From contig NZ_LR723670.1 in NCBI RefSeq assembly GCF_902502825.2, forward strand, positions 3,592,501 to 3,656,500: a stretch of DNA of 64,000 nucleotides. Reading direction: 5' to 3'. The translations under genes and the position numbers were made by a program. The stretch is from Pseudorhizobium flavum (GTDB lineage: Bacteria > Pseudomonadota > Alphaproteobacteria > Rhizobiales > Rhizobiaceae). The first letter of the stretch is position 1; the number at the start of each line of letters is the position of its first letter. This document shows positions 52,190 to 60,153 of the stretch, one piece after another. The notes under the pieces are model-generated. The model was not told the origin of the DNA. It did no database searches and was given only the letters and a program-made list of their open reading frames with translations.

Positions 52190-53073
52190 CGGCCAAGAAG
52201 AAGATTGCCTTTCTGGGTACCGGCTTGATGGGCGCACCCATGGTGCGCTGCCTCCTGAAGGCAGGTTTTCCCGTCACCGTATGGAACCGGGACGGCGCGA
52301 AGGCCGCTCCCCTTGTCGCGGACGGCGCGCGGCAGGTGCATTCACCTTCCGAAGCCGCGGCGGGGGCGGACGTTGTCTTCACGATGTTGACGAACGGCAC
52401 GGCGGTCAGCGAGATCCTGTTCGACAAGGGCGTGGCCGACGCCATGTCGAAGGATGCGATCTTCGTGGATTGCAGTTCCATCGCCCCGCCGATCGCGAAG
52501 GAAAACGCCGGCCGGCTGGCCGACCGGGGGATCCGCAGCCTCGACGCACCGGTTTCCGGCGGCACCGCCGGCGCTACCGCTGGCACCCTTGCCATCATGG
52601 CCGGCGGTGATGCCGCCGATGTCGCGGCATTGAGCGACGTCTTCGCCGCACTCGGCCGCGTCACGCATGTCGGCCCGAGCGGCGCAGGCCAGATCTGCAA
52701 GCTCGCCAACCAGCAGATCGTCGCCGTCACCATCGGTGCGGTCGCGGAGGCGATGATTCTGGCCGAAGCCGGCGGCGCTTCGCGTGCGGCATTCCGAGAC
52801 GCGATTCGCGGTGGCTTTGCCGAAAGCCGTATTCTCGAGTTGCACGGCCAGCGAATGGTCGAGCGGAACTTCGTTCCCGGCGGTGCATCCGCCAACCAGC
52901 TCAAAGATCTCGACGCGGTCATGGCCATGGCCGAAAGCCTGTCGCTGACCCTGCCGCTGACCCATCAGGTCCGCCAGGAGTTCGCCGATTTCGTGGCCGA
53001 AGGCGGCGCCGAGAAGGACCACAGCGGCCTCCTCCTTCATCTCGAAGAGCTCAACCGGAAAGATCAGGCATAG
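52186..53073 (+). CDS. 3-hydroxyisobutyrate dehydrogenase-family oxidoreductase
   Basis: This beta-hydroxyacid dehydrogenase has 295 residues. The Rossmann loop is FLGTGLMGAPM, the substrate block is SLDAPVSGGTAGATAGTLAIMAGG, and the catalytic Lys is in GPSGAGQICKLANQ. The family includes tartronate semialdehyde reductase and L-threonate dehydrogenase (LtnD). Coupled to the DenD-like gene by an ATGA overlap and followed closely by the dehydratase gene. Confidence 0.9.
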   Translation: MTAKKKIAFLGTGLMGAPMVRCLLKAGFPVTVWNRDGAKAAPLVADGARQVHSPSEAAAGADVVFTMLTNGTAVSEILFDKGVADAMSKDAIFVDCSSIAPPIAKENAGRLADRGIRSLDAPVSGGTAGATAGTLAIMAGGDAADVAALSDVFAALGRVTHVGPSGAGQICKLANQQIVAVTIGAVAEAMILAEAGGASRAAFRDAIRGGFAESRILELHGQRMVERNFVPGGASANQLKDLDAVMAMAESLSLTLPLTHQVRQEFADFVAEGGAEKDHSGLLLHLEELNRKDQA

Positions 53074-53075
53074 CC

Positions 53076-54860
53076 ATGAGCGACAACACGACCCCAAAGC
53101 GCCGCCTCCGCTCGCAGGACTGGTTCGACAATCCCGACCATGTCGACCTGACAGCACTCTACCTTGAGCGCTTCATGAACTACGGCGTCACGCCGGAGGA
53201 GCTGCGTTCCGGTAAGCCGGTAATCGGCATTGCCCAGAGCGGCAGCGATCTTACTCCCTGCAACCGCGTCCATGTGGAATTGGTCAAGCGCGTGCGCGAC
53301 GGCATCCGTGATGCGGGTGGCATCCCGATCGAGTTCCCCACGCATCCGATCTTCGAGAACTGCAAGCGACCGACCGCGGCGCTTGACCGCAACCTCGCCT
53401 ATCTGAGCCTCGTCGAAGTGCTATACGGCTACCCGCTCGACGGCGTCGTCTTGACCACCGGCTGCGACAAGACCACGCCCTCAGCGATCATGGCCGCCTC
53501 GACCGTCGACATTCCGGCCATCGTACTCTCCGGCGGACCAATGCTCGACGGCTGGCACGAAGGGGATCTCGTCGGCTCCGGTACCGTCATCTGGCGCATG
53601 CGCAGGAAGTTCGCAGCCGGTGAGATAGACCGTGACGAGTTCCTTCAGGCAGCGCTGGATTCCGCCCCATCCGTCGGCCACTGCAATACCATGGGGACTG
53701 CCTCGACGATGAACGCCTTGGCCGAGGCGCTCGGCATGTCGCTCACGGGATGCGGCGCCATTCCCGCGGCCTATCGCGAGCGTGGGCAGATGGCTTATCG
53801 CACCGGTCGTCGGGCGGTGGAACTGGTCTGGGAGGACGTCAAGCCATCCGACATCCTGACCCGCGAAGCCTTTCTCAATGCGGTCCGAGTCAATTCCGCG
53901 ATCGGCGGTTCGACCAACGCACAACCGCATCTTGCCGCGATGGCCAAGCATGCAGGTGTCGAATTTTTCCCGGACGACTGGCAGGTGCACGGGTTCGACA
54001 TCCCGCTGCTCGCCAATGTCCAGCCAGCGGGCAAGTATCTCGGAGAACGCTATCACCGCGCTGGCGGCACACCGGCCATCATGTGGGAACTGCTGCAGGC
54101 CGGAAAGCTTGACGGCAGCTGTCGCACCGTAACCGGCAAGACGGTTGCGGAAAATCTGGAAGGCAGGGAAGCCACGGATCGCGAGGTCATCTACCCGTTC
54201 GATCAGCCCCTGAGGGACAAAGCGGGCTTCCTGGTGCTGAAAGGCAATCTCTTCGACTTCGCCATCATGAAGACCAGCGTCATCTCCGAAGGCTTCCGCG
54301 AGCGCTACCTGCAGGAGCCCGGCCGTGAGGGCGTGTTCGAGGGCAAGGCGGTCGTCTTCGACGGTTCGGAAGACTATCATCATCGCATCAATGACCCGTC
54401 GCTCGACATCGATGTGAACACGATCCTGGTGATCCGGGGTGCCGGCCCTCTGGGTTGGCCGGGCTCGGCCGAAGTCGTCAACATGCAGCCGCCGGATCAG
54501 ATCCTCAAGCAGGGCATCATGAGCCTTCCAACGATCGGTGATGGTCGCCAGTCGGGCACGGCAGACAGTCCCTCCATCCTCAATGCCTCGCCGGAAAGCG
54601 CGGCAGGTGGCGGGCTTGCCTGGCTGCGCACCGGCGACATCATCCGCATCGACCTCAATCAGGGACGCTGCGACATGCTGGTGGCGCCCGAGGAGATCGA
54701 GCGGCGAAAGGCCGAAGGCGTCCCGGCGGTGCCCGCAGACGCCACTCCCTGGCAACGCATCTACCGCCGGTCGGTCACCCAGCTTGCGGACGGCGCCGTC
54801 CTGGAGGGCGCGGCCGACTTCCGGCAGATCGCGAAAACGCCGCCGAGGCACAATCACTAG
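53076..54860 (+). CDS. IlvD/Edd-family sugar-acid dehydratase
   Basis: This iron-sulfur dehydratase of 594 residues has cluster cysteines visible in ENCKRPTA, TTGCDKTTPSAIMA and VGHCNTMGTASTM. The C-terminal part has GPLGWPGSAEVVNMQPP. The sequence and length fit the pentonate (xylonate/arabonate) dehydratase subgroup better than IlvD itself. It should form a 2-keto-3-deoxy acid that the FAH-family protein in the other arm could process. Two bases separate it from the previous gene. Confidence 0.9.
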   Translation: MSDNTTPKRRLRSQDWFDNPDHVDLTALYLERFMNYGVTPEELRSGKPVIGIAQSGSDLTPCNRVHVELVKRVRDGIRDAGGIPIEFPTHPIFENCKRPTAALDRNLAYLSLVEVLYGYPLDGVVLTTGCDKTTPSAIMAASTVDIPAIVLSGGPMLDGWHEGDLVGSGTVIWRMRRKFAAGEIDRDEFLQAALDSAPSVGHCNTMGTASTMNALAEALGMSLTGCGAIPAAYRERGQMAYRTGRRAVELVWEDVKPSDILTREAFLNAVRVNSAIGGSTNAQPHLAAMAKHAGVEFFPDDWQVHGFDIPLLANVQPAGKYLGERYHRAGGTPAIMWELLQAGKLDGSCRTVTGKTVAENLEGREATDREVIYPFDQPLRDKAGFLVLKGNLFDFAIMKTSVISEGFRERYLQEPGREGVFEGKAVVFDGSEDYHHRINDPSLDIDVNTILVIRGAGPLGWPGSAEVVNMQPPDQILKQGIMSLPTIGDGRQSGTADSPSILNASPESAAGGGLAWLRTGDIIRIDLNQGRCDMLVAPEEIERRKAEGVPAVPADATPWQRIYRRSVTQLADGAVLEGAADFRQIAKTPPRHNH

Positions 54861-54877
54861 GATCAGTGACGGCAGGT

Positions 54878-55573
54878 TTAGCGGCTGAACAGGATCTTGA
54901 TGAAGGTCCTGTAGGACAGAACCTGCCTCTCGAGCTGGCCTGGGTCCTTCAACGCCTTCGACATGATGATGGCGCCATCGAAGATGCAGGTCAGCGTTTC
55001 GGCAAGGTCTTCAAGAGACACATCCTCCCGCGGCGGATAGACAGCCGCAATCTGCGCCAGGTAACCGTGAAACCGAGCGTTCCACTTGCGGACGGAGGAT
55101 GCGTTGAGGGCGTGAACCTGATGGTCGAACAGTCGTTCCTGGTAGCATATGGAAGCGACAAGGCATCCAGGATGGCCTCCCGGCAGATCCCGTGTCATTT
55201 CCGCGAGCAGCTTCAGGCCAAGCAGGTATGACTGCAGGGGATCGTCCGTGAGTTCCTGGGCGCGCCCGAAGATCTCGTCGAATATTTCGTCGTTCTCTTC
55301 CACGTAGCGCTGCAGCATTGCGCGCGCCAGCTCGTTCTTGTCCCGGAAGTGATAGAAGAAGCCGCTCTTGGTTATGCCGGCCTCTGCAATCACTTCGTCA
55401 ATCGATGTCGCCGCAAACCCCTTGTCAAGGACTGAAGCCTGCGCGATCTCGAGCAGGCGCTGGCGGGTCGCCTCGCCCTTGGCACGCCGGGACGCAGGAG
55501 CTCGCTGTACCGCAGGTGCAGTTTCGGGCTCACCCGACGGCTCACCTACTCCGACGATTGCGGAAGTCAGCAT
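54878..55573 (-). CDS. TetR-family regulator
   Basis: This protein of 231 residues has an N-terminal helix-turn-helix (about 30-85; RQRLLEIAQASVLDKGFAATSIDEVIAEAGITKSGFFYHFRDKNELARAML) and a C-terminal ligand domain of the AefR/TetR_C type (LGLKLLAEMTRDLPGGHPGCLVASICYQ). AGGAGGT precedes the ATG. It is divergent from the homocysteine methyltransferase-like gene, which is its likely target. Confidence 0.92.
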   Translation of the reverse strand: MLTSAIVGVGEPSGEPETAPAVQRAPASRRAKGEATRQRLLEIAQASVLDKGFAATSIDEVIAEAGITKSGFFYHFRDKNELARAMLQRYVEENDEIFDEIFGRAQELTDDPLQSYLLGLKLLAEMTRDLPGGHPGCLVASICYQERLFDHQVHALNASSVRKWNARFHGYLAQIAAVYPPREDVSLEDLAETLTCIFDGAIIMSKALKDPGQLERQVLSYRTFIKILFSR

Positions 55574-55722
55574 CTTAACCTCCTGATACTTAAAGAATTT
55601 ATGTCACGGCAAGTCGAGCTTGACCGCGAGCTTACTATTTCCACGTCCGTTATGCGGCGAAAACCCGTGGGTCAAAACAAAGGCCGGCCCCAAGCCGAGA
55701 AATACTAACACGGGAGTAACTC

Positions 55723-56673
55723 ATGACAAAATACAGATCACGACTGCCACAACTGGGGGGTGGAACCTTCCTGACGGATGGAGGACTCGAGACAACCCTG
55801 CTGTTCCAGCGCGGCATCGACCTGCCGCTCTTTGCATCCTTTCCACTCGTCGATGACGAGCAGGGGCGGCAGGAGCTGACGGAATACTATGAAGCCTACC
55901 TTGCAATTGCGAGCGAGAGGGGTCTCGGGTTCATTCTGGACACGCCGACATGGCGAGCGAACCCGGATTGGGCAGCACAACTCGGCTACGACCTCGAGAG
56001 GCTTGCCGCCATCAACCGCCATTCCGTCGCCTATGTCGCATCCTTGCGGGAACTATGGGAACGGCCAGGGCGGCCGATCGTCCTCAACGGGGTGCTCGGT
56101 CCGCGCGGTGACGGCTACAAGGCGGGTTCAATGACCGTCGACGAGGCGCAGTCCTACCACGCCTTCCAGATCGGCGCCTTCGCCGAATCGGAAATCGACA
56201 TGGTAAGCGCCATCACCATGAACAACGCCGAGGAAGCGATCGGCATCGCACGTGCGGCAAGCGGCGCTGCTCTGCCCTGCGTGATCTCTTTCACAGTCGA
56301 GACCGACGGCCGGCTGGCGAGCGGGATGGCGCTTCGCGAGGCGGTCGAGGAAACCGATCGCCAAACCGGCGGCGCACCGGTCTACTACATGGTCAACTGC
56401 GCTCACCCCACGCATTTCGAGGATGCACTCAATCGCGGTGAACGCTGGATAGAACGGATCGGTGGCGTCCGCGCCAATGCTTCAACCAAAAGCCATGCGG
56501 AACTGGACGAGGCGACTGAAATCGACATCGGGGATCCCGCAGACCTTGCTCGCCGCTACAGCGACTTGCGCCGGAGTTACCCCACGATGCGGGTCCTCGG
56601 TGGCTGCTGCGGCACCGACCACAGGCACGTCAACGCTATCTGCGAAGCGTGTCTGCCGGTCGCGGCGGAGTAG
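55723..56673 (+). CDS. Homocysteine S-methyltransferase family protein
   Basis: This zinc-dependent TIM-barrel protein of 316 residues has blocks FLTDGGLETTLLFQRGIDLP, LDTPTWRANPDWA and FTVETDGRLASG, and zinc cysteines in MVNCAHPTHF and GGCCGTDHRH. It is shorter than MetH and lacks the cobalamin modules, so S-methylmethionine or a betaine-like donor is more likely than methyltetrahydrofolate. Regulation by the divergent TetR protein is inferred. GGGAG precedes the ATG. Confidence 0.9.
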   Translation: MTKYRSRLPQLGGGTFLTDGGLETTLLFQRGIDLPLFASFPLVDDEQGRQELTEYYEAYLAIASERGLGFILDTPTWRANPDWAAQLGYDLERLAAINRHSVAYVASLRELWERPGRPIVLNGVLGPRGDGYKAGSMTVDEAQSYHAFQIGAFAESEIDMVSAITMNNAEEAIGIARAASGAALPCVISFTVETDGRLASGMALREAVEETDRQTGGAPVYYMVNCAHPTHFEDALNRGERWIERIGGVRANASTKSHAELDEATEIDIGDPADLARRYSDLRRSYPTMRVLGGCCGTDHRHVNAICEACLPVAAE

Positions 56674-56689
56674 TGGATCCAAGGATAAC

Positions 56690-56716
56690 ATCCTCCGCGG
56701 TATTGCCGCGGAGGAT
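56690..56716. terminator. Bidirectional hairpin between convergent genes
   Basis: ATCCTCCGCGG and CCGCGGAGGAT form a perfect 11-base stem with a TATTG loop, between the methyltransferase and SDR stop codons. The T-run is weak. Confidence 0.7.
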
Positions 56717-56737
56717 CATTTGCCAAGAGAATGAAGC

Positions 56738-57505
56738 CTAGATAACGGCGCTCATGCCGCCGTCGACATAGATGATCTGGCCATTGACATAGTTCGACGC
56801 GTCCGATGCCAGGAAGACGGCAGCACCAACCAGTTCCTCCGGCTTTCCCCAGCGCTTCGAGGGCGTGCGGCCCTTGACCCAGTTGTCAAACTCCGGGTTG
56901 TCGATCAGCGCCTGGTTCATGTCCGTTAGCATATATCCGGGGCCGATGGCATTGGCCTGCACGCCATGCTCCGCCCATTCTGCGGCCATCGATTGGGTAA
57001 GGGTCTTAATACCGCCCTTGGCCGCGGTATAGGGTGCCACCGTCGCCCGTCCCAGCCCGCTCATCAACGAGCCGATGTTGACGACCTTGCCGCGCTTGCG
57101 CGGCAGCATTCGCTTAGCGGCCTCGCGGGAGACAAGGAAGGCGCTAGTCAGGTTGGTGTCGATGACGCGTTGCCAATTGGCGCTGTCGAGTTCGATGATC
57201 GGCTTGCGGTACTGGATGCCGGCATTGTTGACGAGAATGTCGATTTGCAGCTTCTCGGCATCGAAGCGCTCAAACGCAGCAACGACCGATGCTTCATCGG
57301 TAACGTCGAAGGCAGCCGTGGTAACGGCAAAGCCGCGGTCGCGCAGTCTTGCCGCGCTCTCCTCGAGACGGTCTGCATTGATCCCGTTGAGAACGATGGC
57401 GGCGCCAGCTTCCGCAAGTCCGGTCGCGATGGCCAGCCCAAGACCGCGCGACGAGCCTGTTACGAGTGCAGTGCGTTTCTCCAGGCTGAAGAGCGGATTG
57501 TTCAT
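56738..57505 (-). CDS. SDR, gluconate 5-dehydrogenase-like
   Basis: This protein of 255 residues has the cofactor loop TGSSRGLGLA, NNAGIQYRKP, the catalytic block YTAAKGGIKTLTQSMAAEWAEHGVQANAIGPGYMLTDMN, and the C terminus NGQIIYVDGGMSAVI. The sequence is close to gluconate 5-dehydrogenase (IdnO/Gno). ATG at 57505 gives eight-base spacing to GGGAGA; ATG at 57511 is too close, and the frame upstream to 57697 is a shadow. It may be functionally linked to the sugar-acid regulon. Confidence 0.9.
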   Translation of the reverse strand: MNNPLFSLEKRTALVTGSSRGLGLAIATGLAEAGAAIVLNGINADRLEESAARLRDRGFAVTTAAFDVTDEASVVAAFERFDAEKLQIDILVNNAGIQYRKPIIELDSANWQRVIDTNLTSAFLVSREAAKRMLPRKRGKVVNIGSLMSGLGRATVAPYTAAKGGIKTLTQSMAAEWAEHGVQANAIGPGYMLTDMNQALIDNPEFDNWVKGRTPSKRWGKPEELVGAAVFLASDASNYVNGQIIYVDGGMSAVI

Positions 57506-57618
57506 GAGCATTGTCTCCCGTGATGCGCAGTAATGGCAGACAGCCATATGCGTCGGTCGAGGACCTTGTCCAGCAAGGCTTGGGAGATCACCGGGGATCG
57601 CGCAGCTGATCCCAAGGT

Positions 57619-57647
57619 TGCGGCGCCGGAGCATGTCCGACGCCGCA
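57619..57647 (-). terminator. Hairpin downstream of glnII
   Basis: TGCGGCG and CGCCGCA form a perfect 7-base stem 7 bases after the glnII stop. No T-run, so termination is uncertain. Confidence 0.35.
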
Positions 57648-57653
57648 GGAGGG

Positions 57654-58694
57654 TCACGCGGCGTTGCGGGCGAAGTCAGCCGTCGGCACTTCCGCAATCG
57701 TCTTCAGGACCTGCGAGGCGATCTGGTAGGGGCAGCCCTGGGAGTTCGGGCGGCGGTCTTCGAGATAGCCACGGTAGCCATTGTTCACGAAGGAGTGCGG
57801 CACGCGGATTGAGGCACCACGGTCGGCAACGCCATAGGAGAACTTGTTCCACGGCGCGGTCTCATGCTTGCCCGTGAGACGCATGTGGTTGTCCGGGCCG
57901 TAGACGTCGATGTGCTCCTTCCAGTTCCGGCCGAAGGCTGCCATCAGGGCCTCGAAATACTCCTTGCCGCCGACTTCACGCATGTACTTGGTGGAGAAGT
58001 TGCAGTGCATGCCCGAGCCGTTCCAGTCGGTATCGCCGAGTGGCTTGCAGTGCCATTCAATGTCGATGCCATATTTTTCGCACAGGCGAAGCAGCAGGTA
58101 GCGCGCCATCCAGATCTGGTCGGCGGCTTTCTTGGACCCCTTACCGAAGACCTGGAACTCCCACTGGCCCTTGGCCACCTCGGCATTGATGCCTTCGTGG
58201 TTGATGCCCGCCGCAAGGCAAAGGTCGAGGTGCTCCTCGACGATCTGGCGAGCGATAGAGCCGACATTCTTGTAGCCCACGCCGGTATAGTAAGGACCCT
58301 GGGGAGCCGGGAACCCATATTCGGGGAAGCCGAGCGGACGCCCGTCCTGGTAGAAGAAGTATTCCTGCTCGAAGCCGAACCACGCATCTTCGTCGTCGAC
58401 GATCGTCGCGCGGGCGTTGGACGGATGCGGCGTGACGCCGTCCGGCATCATGACTTCGCACATGACCAGTGCACCATTGGTGCGGGCGGGGTCCGGATAG
58501 ATGGCGACCGGCTTCAGAACGCAATCCGAGCTATGACCCTCGGCCTGCATGGTCGAGGAGCCGTCGAAGCCCCAGAGCGGCAACTGCTCCAGCGCCGGGA
58601 ACGAATCGAACTCCTTGATCTGCGTCTTGCCGCGCAGGTTCGGAACCGGGGTGTAGCCATCAAGCCAAATGTACTCGAGCTTGTATTTCGTCAT
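57654..58694 (-). CDS. glnII: Glutamine synthetase II (eukaryotic type)
   Basis: This GSII enzyme of 346 residues makes glutamine from glutamate, ammonium and ATP. The start MTKYKLEYIWLDGYTPVPNLRGKTQ and the blocks LPLWGFDGSSTMQAEG, FGFEQEYFF, NHEGINAEVAKGQWEFQ, DWNGSGMHCNFSTKYMR and DRGASIRVPHSFV are characteristic. ATG at 58694 follows GAGAGAG; the frame upstream is shadow. In rhizobia this gene is under NtrC and sigma-54 control, and a matching promoter is seen upstream. Confidence 0.96.
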   Translation of the reverse strand: MTKYKLEYIWLDGYTPVPNLRGKTQIKEFDSFPALEQLPLWGFDGSSTMQAEGHSSDCVLKPVAIYPDPARTNGALVMCEVMMPDGVTPHPSNARATIVDDEDAWFGFEQEYFFYQDGRPLGFPEYGFPAPQGPYYTGVGYKNVGSIARQIVEEHLDLCLAAGINHEGINAEVAKGQWEFQVFGKGSKKAADQIWMARYLLLRLCEKYGIDIEWHCKPLGDTDWNGSGMHCNFSTKYMREVGGKEYFEALMAAFGRNWKEHIDVYGPDNHMRLTGKHETAPWNKFSYGVADRGASIRVPHSFVNNGYRGYLEDRRPNSQGCPYQIASQVLKTIAEVPTADFARNAA

Positions 58695-58778
58695 CGGAAC
58701 TCTCTCTTCGTGGATACCGCGATCAAATCGCCGTCCAGCCCGGCGCCGTACGCCTGCCGGTTCGGATACTTCGCTCAA

Positions 58779-58793
58779 GCAAATCGCATGCCA
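58779..58793 (-). promoter_or_regulatory. Sigma-54 promoter of glnII
   Basis: On the minus strand TGGCAT-GCGAT-TTGC matches the -24/-12 consensus TGGCAC-N5-TTGC with one change. A start about 12 bases on would give a leader of roughly 75 bases before the glnII ATG. Confidence 0.8.
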
Positions 58794-59004
58794 GATTGCA
58801 CGAACGTACCTTCCGCATGTCCTTCATCCGGCCTCTCCACCCCTTTCGCCGCGTCGATACCCCAGTTTTCGCGCCATTGTTTGCAGCTAGCTTGCAACCG
58901 GCATGAAGCGGAACGCCAAGACCCCATCGGCGTTGTCTCATGAGGTGCCTGCCAAGGAAGGTTGGCCAACAACAGAGGCAATACGTGACCACTGAGAGTG
59001 CATT

Positions 59005-59020
59005 TGCGCAAAATATGTGC
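59005..59020. promoter_or_regulatory. Possible NtrC-binding site
   Basis: TGCGCAAAATATGTGC resembles NtrC enhancers (GC-rich half sites around an AT core). It lies about 220 bases upstream of the glnII promoter and close to the gstI start, so it could activate one gene and repress the other. Confidence 0.4.
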
Positions 59021-59055
59021 GATAGTGCACGCGAAGCCCGTGGTGAGGAAACGAC

Positions 59056-59244
59056 ATGACCCCAGGTGTTGAGTTCGGATCTGCCGAGATAATTCCTTTT
59101 CCGGTCCGGTCGGGCCGGCGGAAAGCTGAAACCGGCAAAGTCGCCGGGGACAAGGTAGCTCAGCTTGCGGCCGCTGCCCTTGATACGTGCTGGTACCACG
59201 ATGAGGCGGTTCGAGACACCAGCCCACCGCCCGTCCGCGACTGA
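59056..59244 (+). CDS. gstI: GstI-like small protein (glnII translational inhibitor candidate)
   Basis: This small protein of 62 residues is divergent from glnII. It begins MTPGVEFGSAEIIPFPVRSG, and a central part is KVAQLAAAALDTCWYHDEAVRD. GTGAGGAAA gives a good ribosome site. In Rhizobium leguminosarum a 63-residue protein encoded divergently from glnII (GstI) blocks glnII translation. Size, place and orientation match, but I rely on those rather than on alignment. Confidence 0.7.
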   Translation: MTPGVEFGSAEIIPFPVRSGRRKAETGKVAGDKVAQLAAAALDTCWYHDEAVRDTSPPPVRD

Positions 59245-59347
59245 GCAAATCTTGCATCGGATGAAGGCTGACACTCAGACGTCCTCAGACCGCAAGTCTG
59301 GCGTCGCCTTCTTTACCTTTTAGCGATCCAAGTTCCGTGACTTGCCG

Positions 59348-59368
59348 TATCATTCGTCAGAAATGATA
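59348..59368. promoter_or_regulatory. Perfect inverted repeat before the SDR gene
   Basis: TATCATT and AATGATA form 7-base arms around CGTCAGA, ending 19 bases before the start. It could be an operator or a leader hairpin that ends just before the ribosome site GAGAGGA. Confidence 0.45.
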
Positions 59369-59387
59369 CCGCGAGAGGATATCGCTC

Positions 59388-60143
59388 ATGTCCGAGGCCT
59401 CCAGAACTGCCTGGGTGACCGGCGCCAGCTCGGGCATTGGACGCGCCGTCGCCCTTGGTCTCGCAAACGAGGGCTGGACGGTTGCTGTAAGTGCGCGCAG
59501 CCGGGACAAGCTTGCCGAGCTTGAGGCTGAACACCCCGGCAACATCGTCGCCTACCCGCTGGACGTCACGGATCGCGATGCCACGCTCTCGGTCGCCTCC
59601 CGCGTCGAAGCGGCTCATGGTCCGATCGAACTGGCGATATTCTCGGCCGGAAGCTACCGGCGCGACAGCGCCAGGCGCTTCAATTCCCAGGCGCTGGCCG
59701 ATGTCATGACGCTGAATGTCATCGGCACCGGTCACTGCCTGGAAGCGGTCGTGCCGGGTATGATGGCGAACAGGTTGGGCAGGATCGCCGTCATCGCCTC
59801 AGTCGCGGGATATGTCGGGCTTCCGGGCGGCGCATTCTACGGCGCCACAAAGTCGGCGCTGATCACGCTTTGCGAGGGCCTGTACCCGGAGTTGAAACGC
59901 GCCGGCGTGCAGCTGAGCGTCATCAACCCCGGCTTCGTCAAAACACCCTTGACCGCAAGGAACGACTTTCCGATGCCGTTCCTGATCGGCACCGATGAGG
60001 CCGCGAAAACAATCCTGAGAGGCCTCGCTACGGACCGCTTCGAGATCATCTTTCCATGGAAGATGGCACTGGCGATCAGACTGCTGCGTGCGCTCCCGAG
60101 GCCTCTGCTGTTCATGATCACGAAGCGGATGGTGCGGCAGTAG
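59388..60143 (+). CDS. SDR-family oxidoreductase
   Basis: This protein of 251 residues has the cofactor loop TGASSGIGRAVA, FSAGSY in place of NNAG, the catalytic block AFYGATKSALITLCEGLYPEL, and a C-terminal hydrophobic segment (WKMALAIRLLRALPRPLLFMITKRM) that may touch the membrane. Such SDRs are found beside cyclopropane fatty acid genes, suggesting lipid modification. GAGAGGA precedes the ATG. It converges on the cfaS-like gene. Confidence 0.88.
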   Translation: MSEASRTAWVTGASSGIGRAVALGLANEGWTVAVSARSRDKLAELEAEHPGNIVAYPLDVTDRDATLSVASRVEAAHGPIELAIFSAGSYRRDSARRFNSQALADVMTLNVIGTGHCLEAVVPGMMANRLGRIAVIASVAGYVGLPGGAFYGATKSALITLCEGLYPELKRAGVQLSVINPGFVKTPLTARNDFPMPFLIGTDEAAKTILRGLATDRFEIIFPWKMALAIRLLRALPRPLLFMITKRMVRQ

Positions 60144-60153
60144 CCAAGATCCG

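Larger units (their letters stand above)
58695..59055. other. 361-base regulatory region between glnII and gstI
   Basis: The region holds the sigma-54 promoter for glnII (58779-58793) and a possible NtrC site (59005-59020), plus AGCT/GCAA-rich repeats near 58881-58898. No further ORF is convincing. Confidence 0.6.

Noticed and set aside
58881..58960. Other TGGC...GC pairs upstream of glnII as sigma-54 promoters
   Set aside because: Spacing or the -12 element is wrong; the site at 58779-58793 fits with one mismatch.
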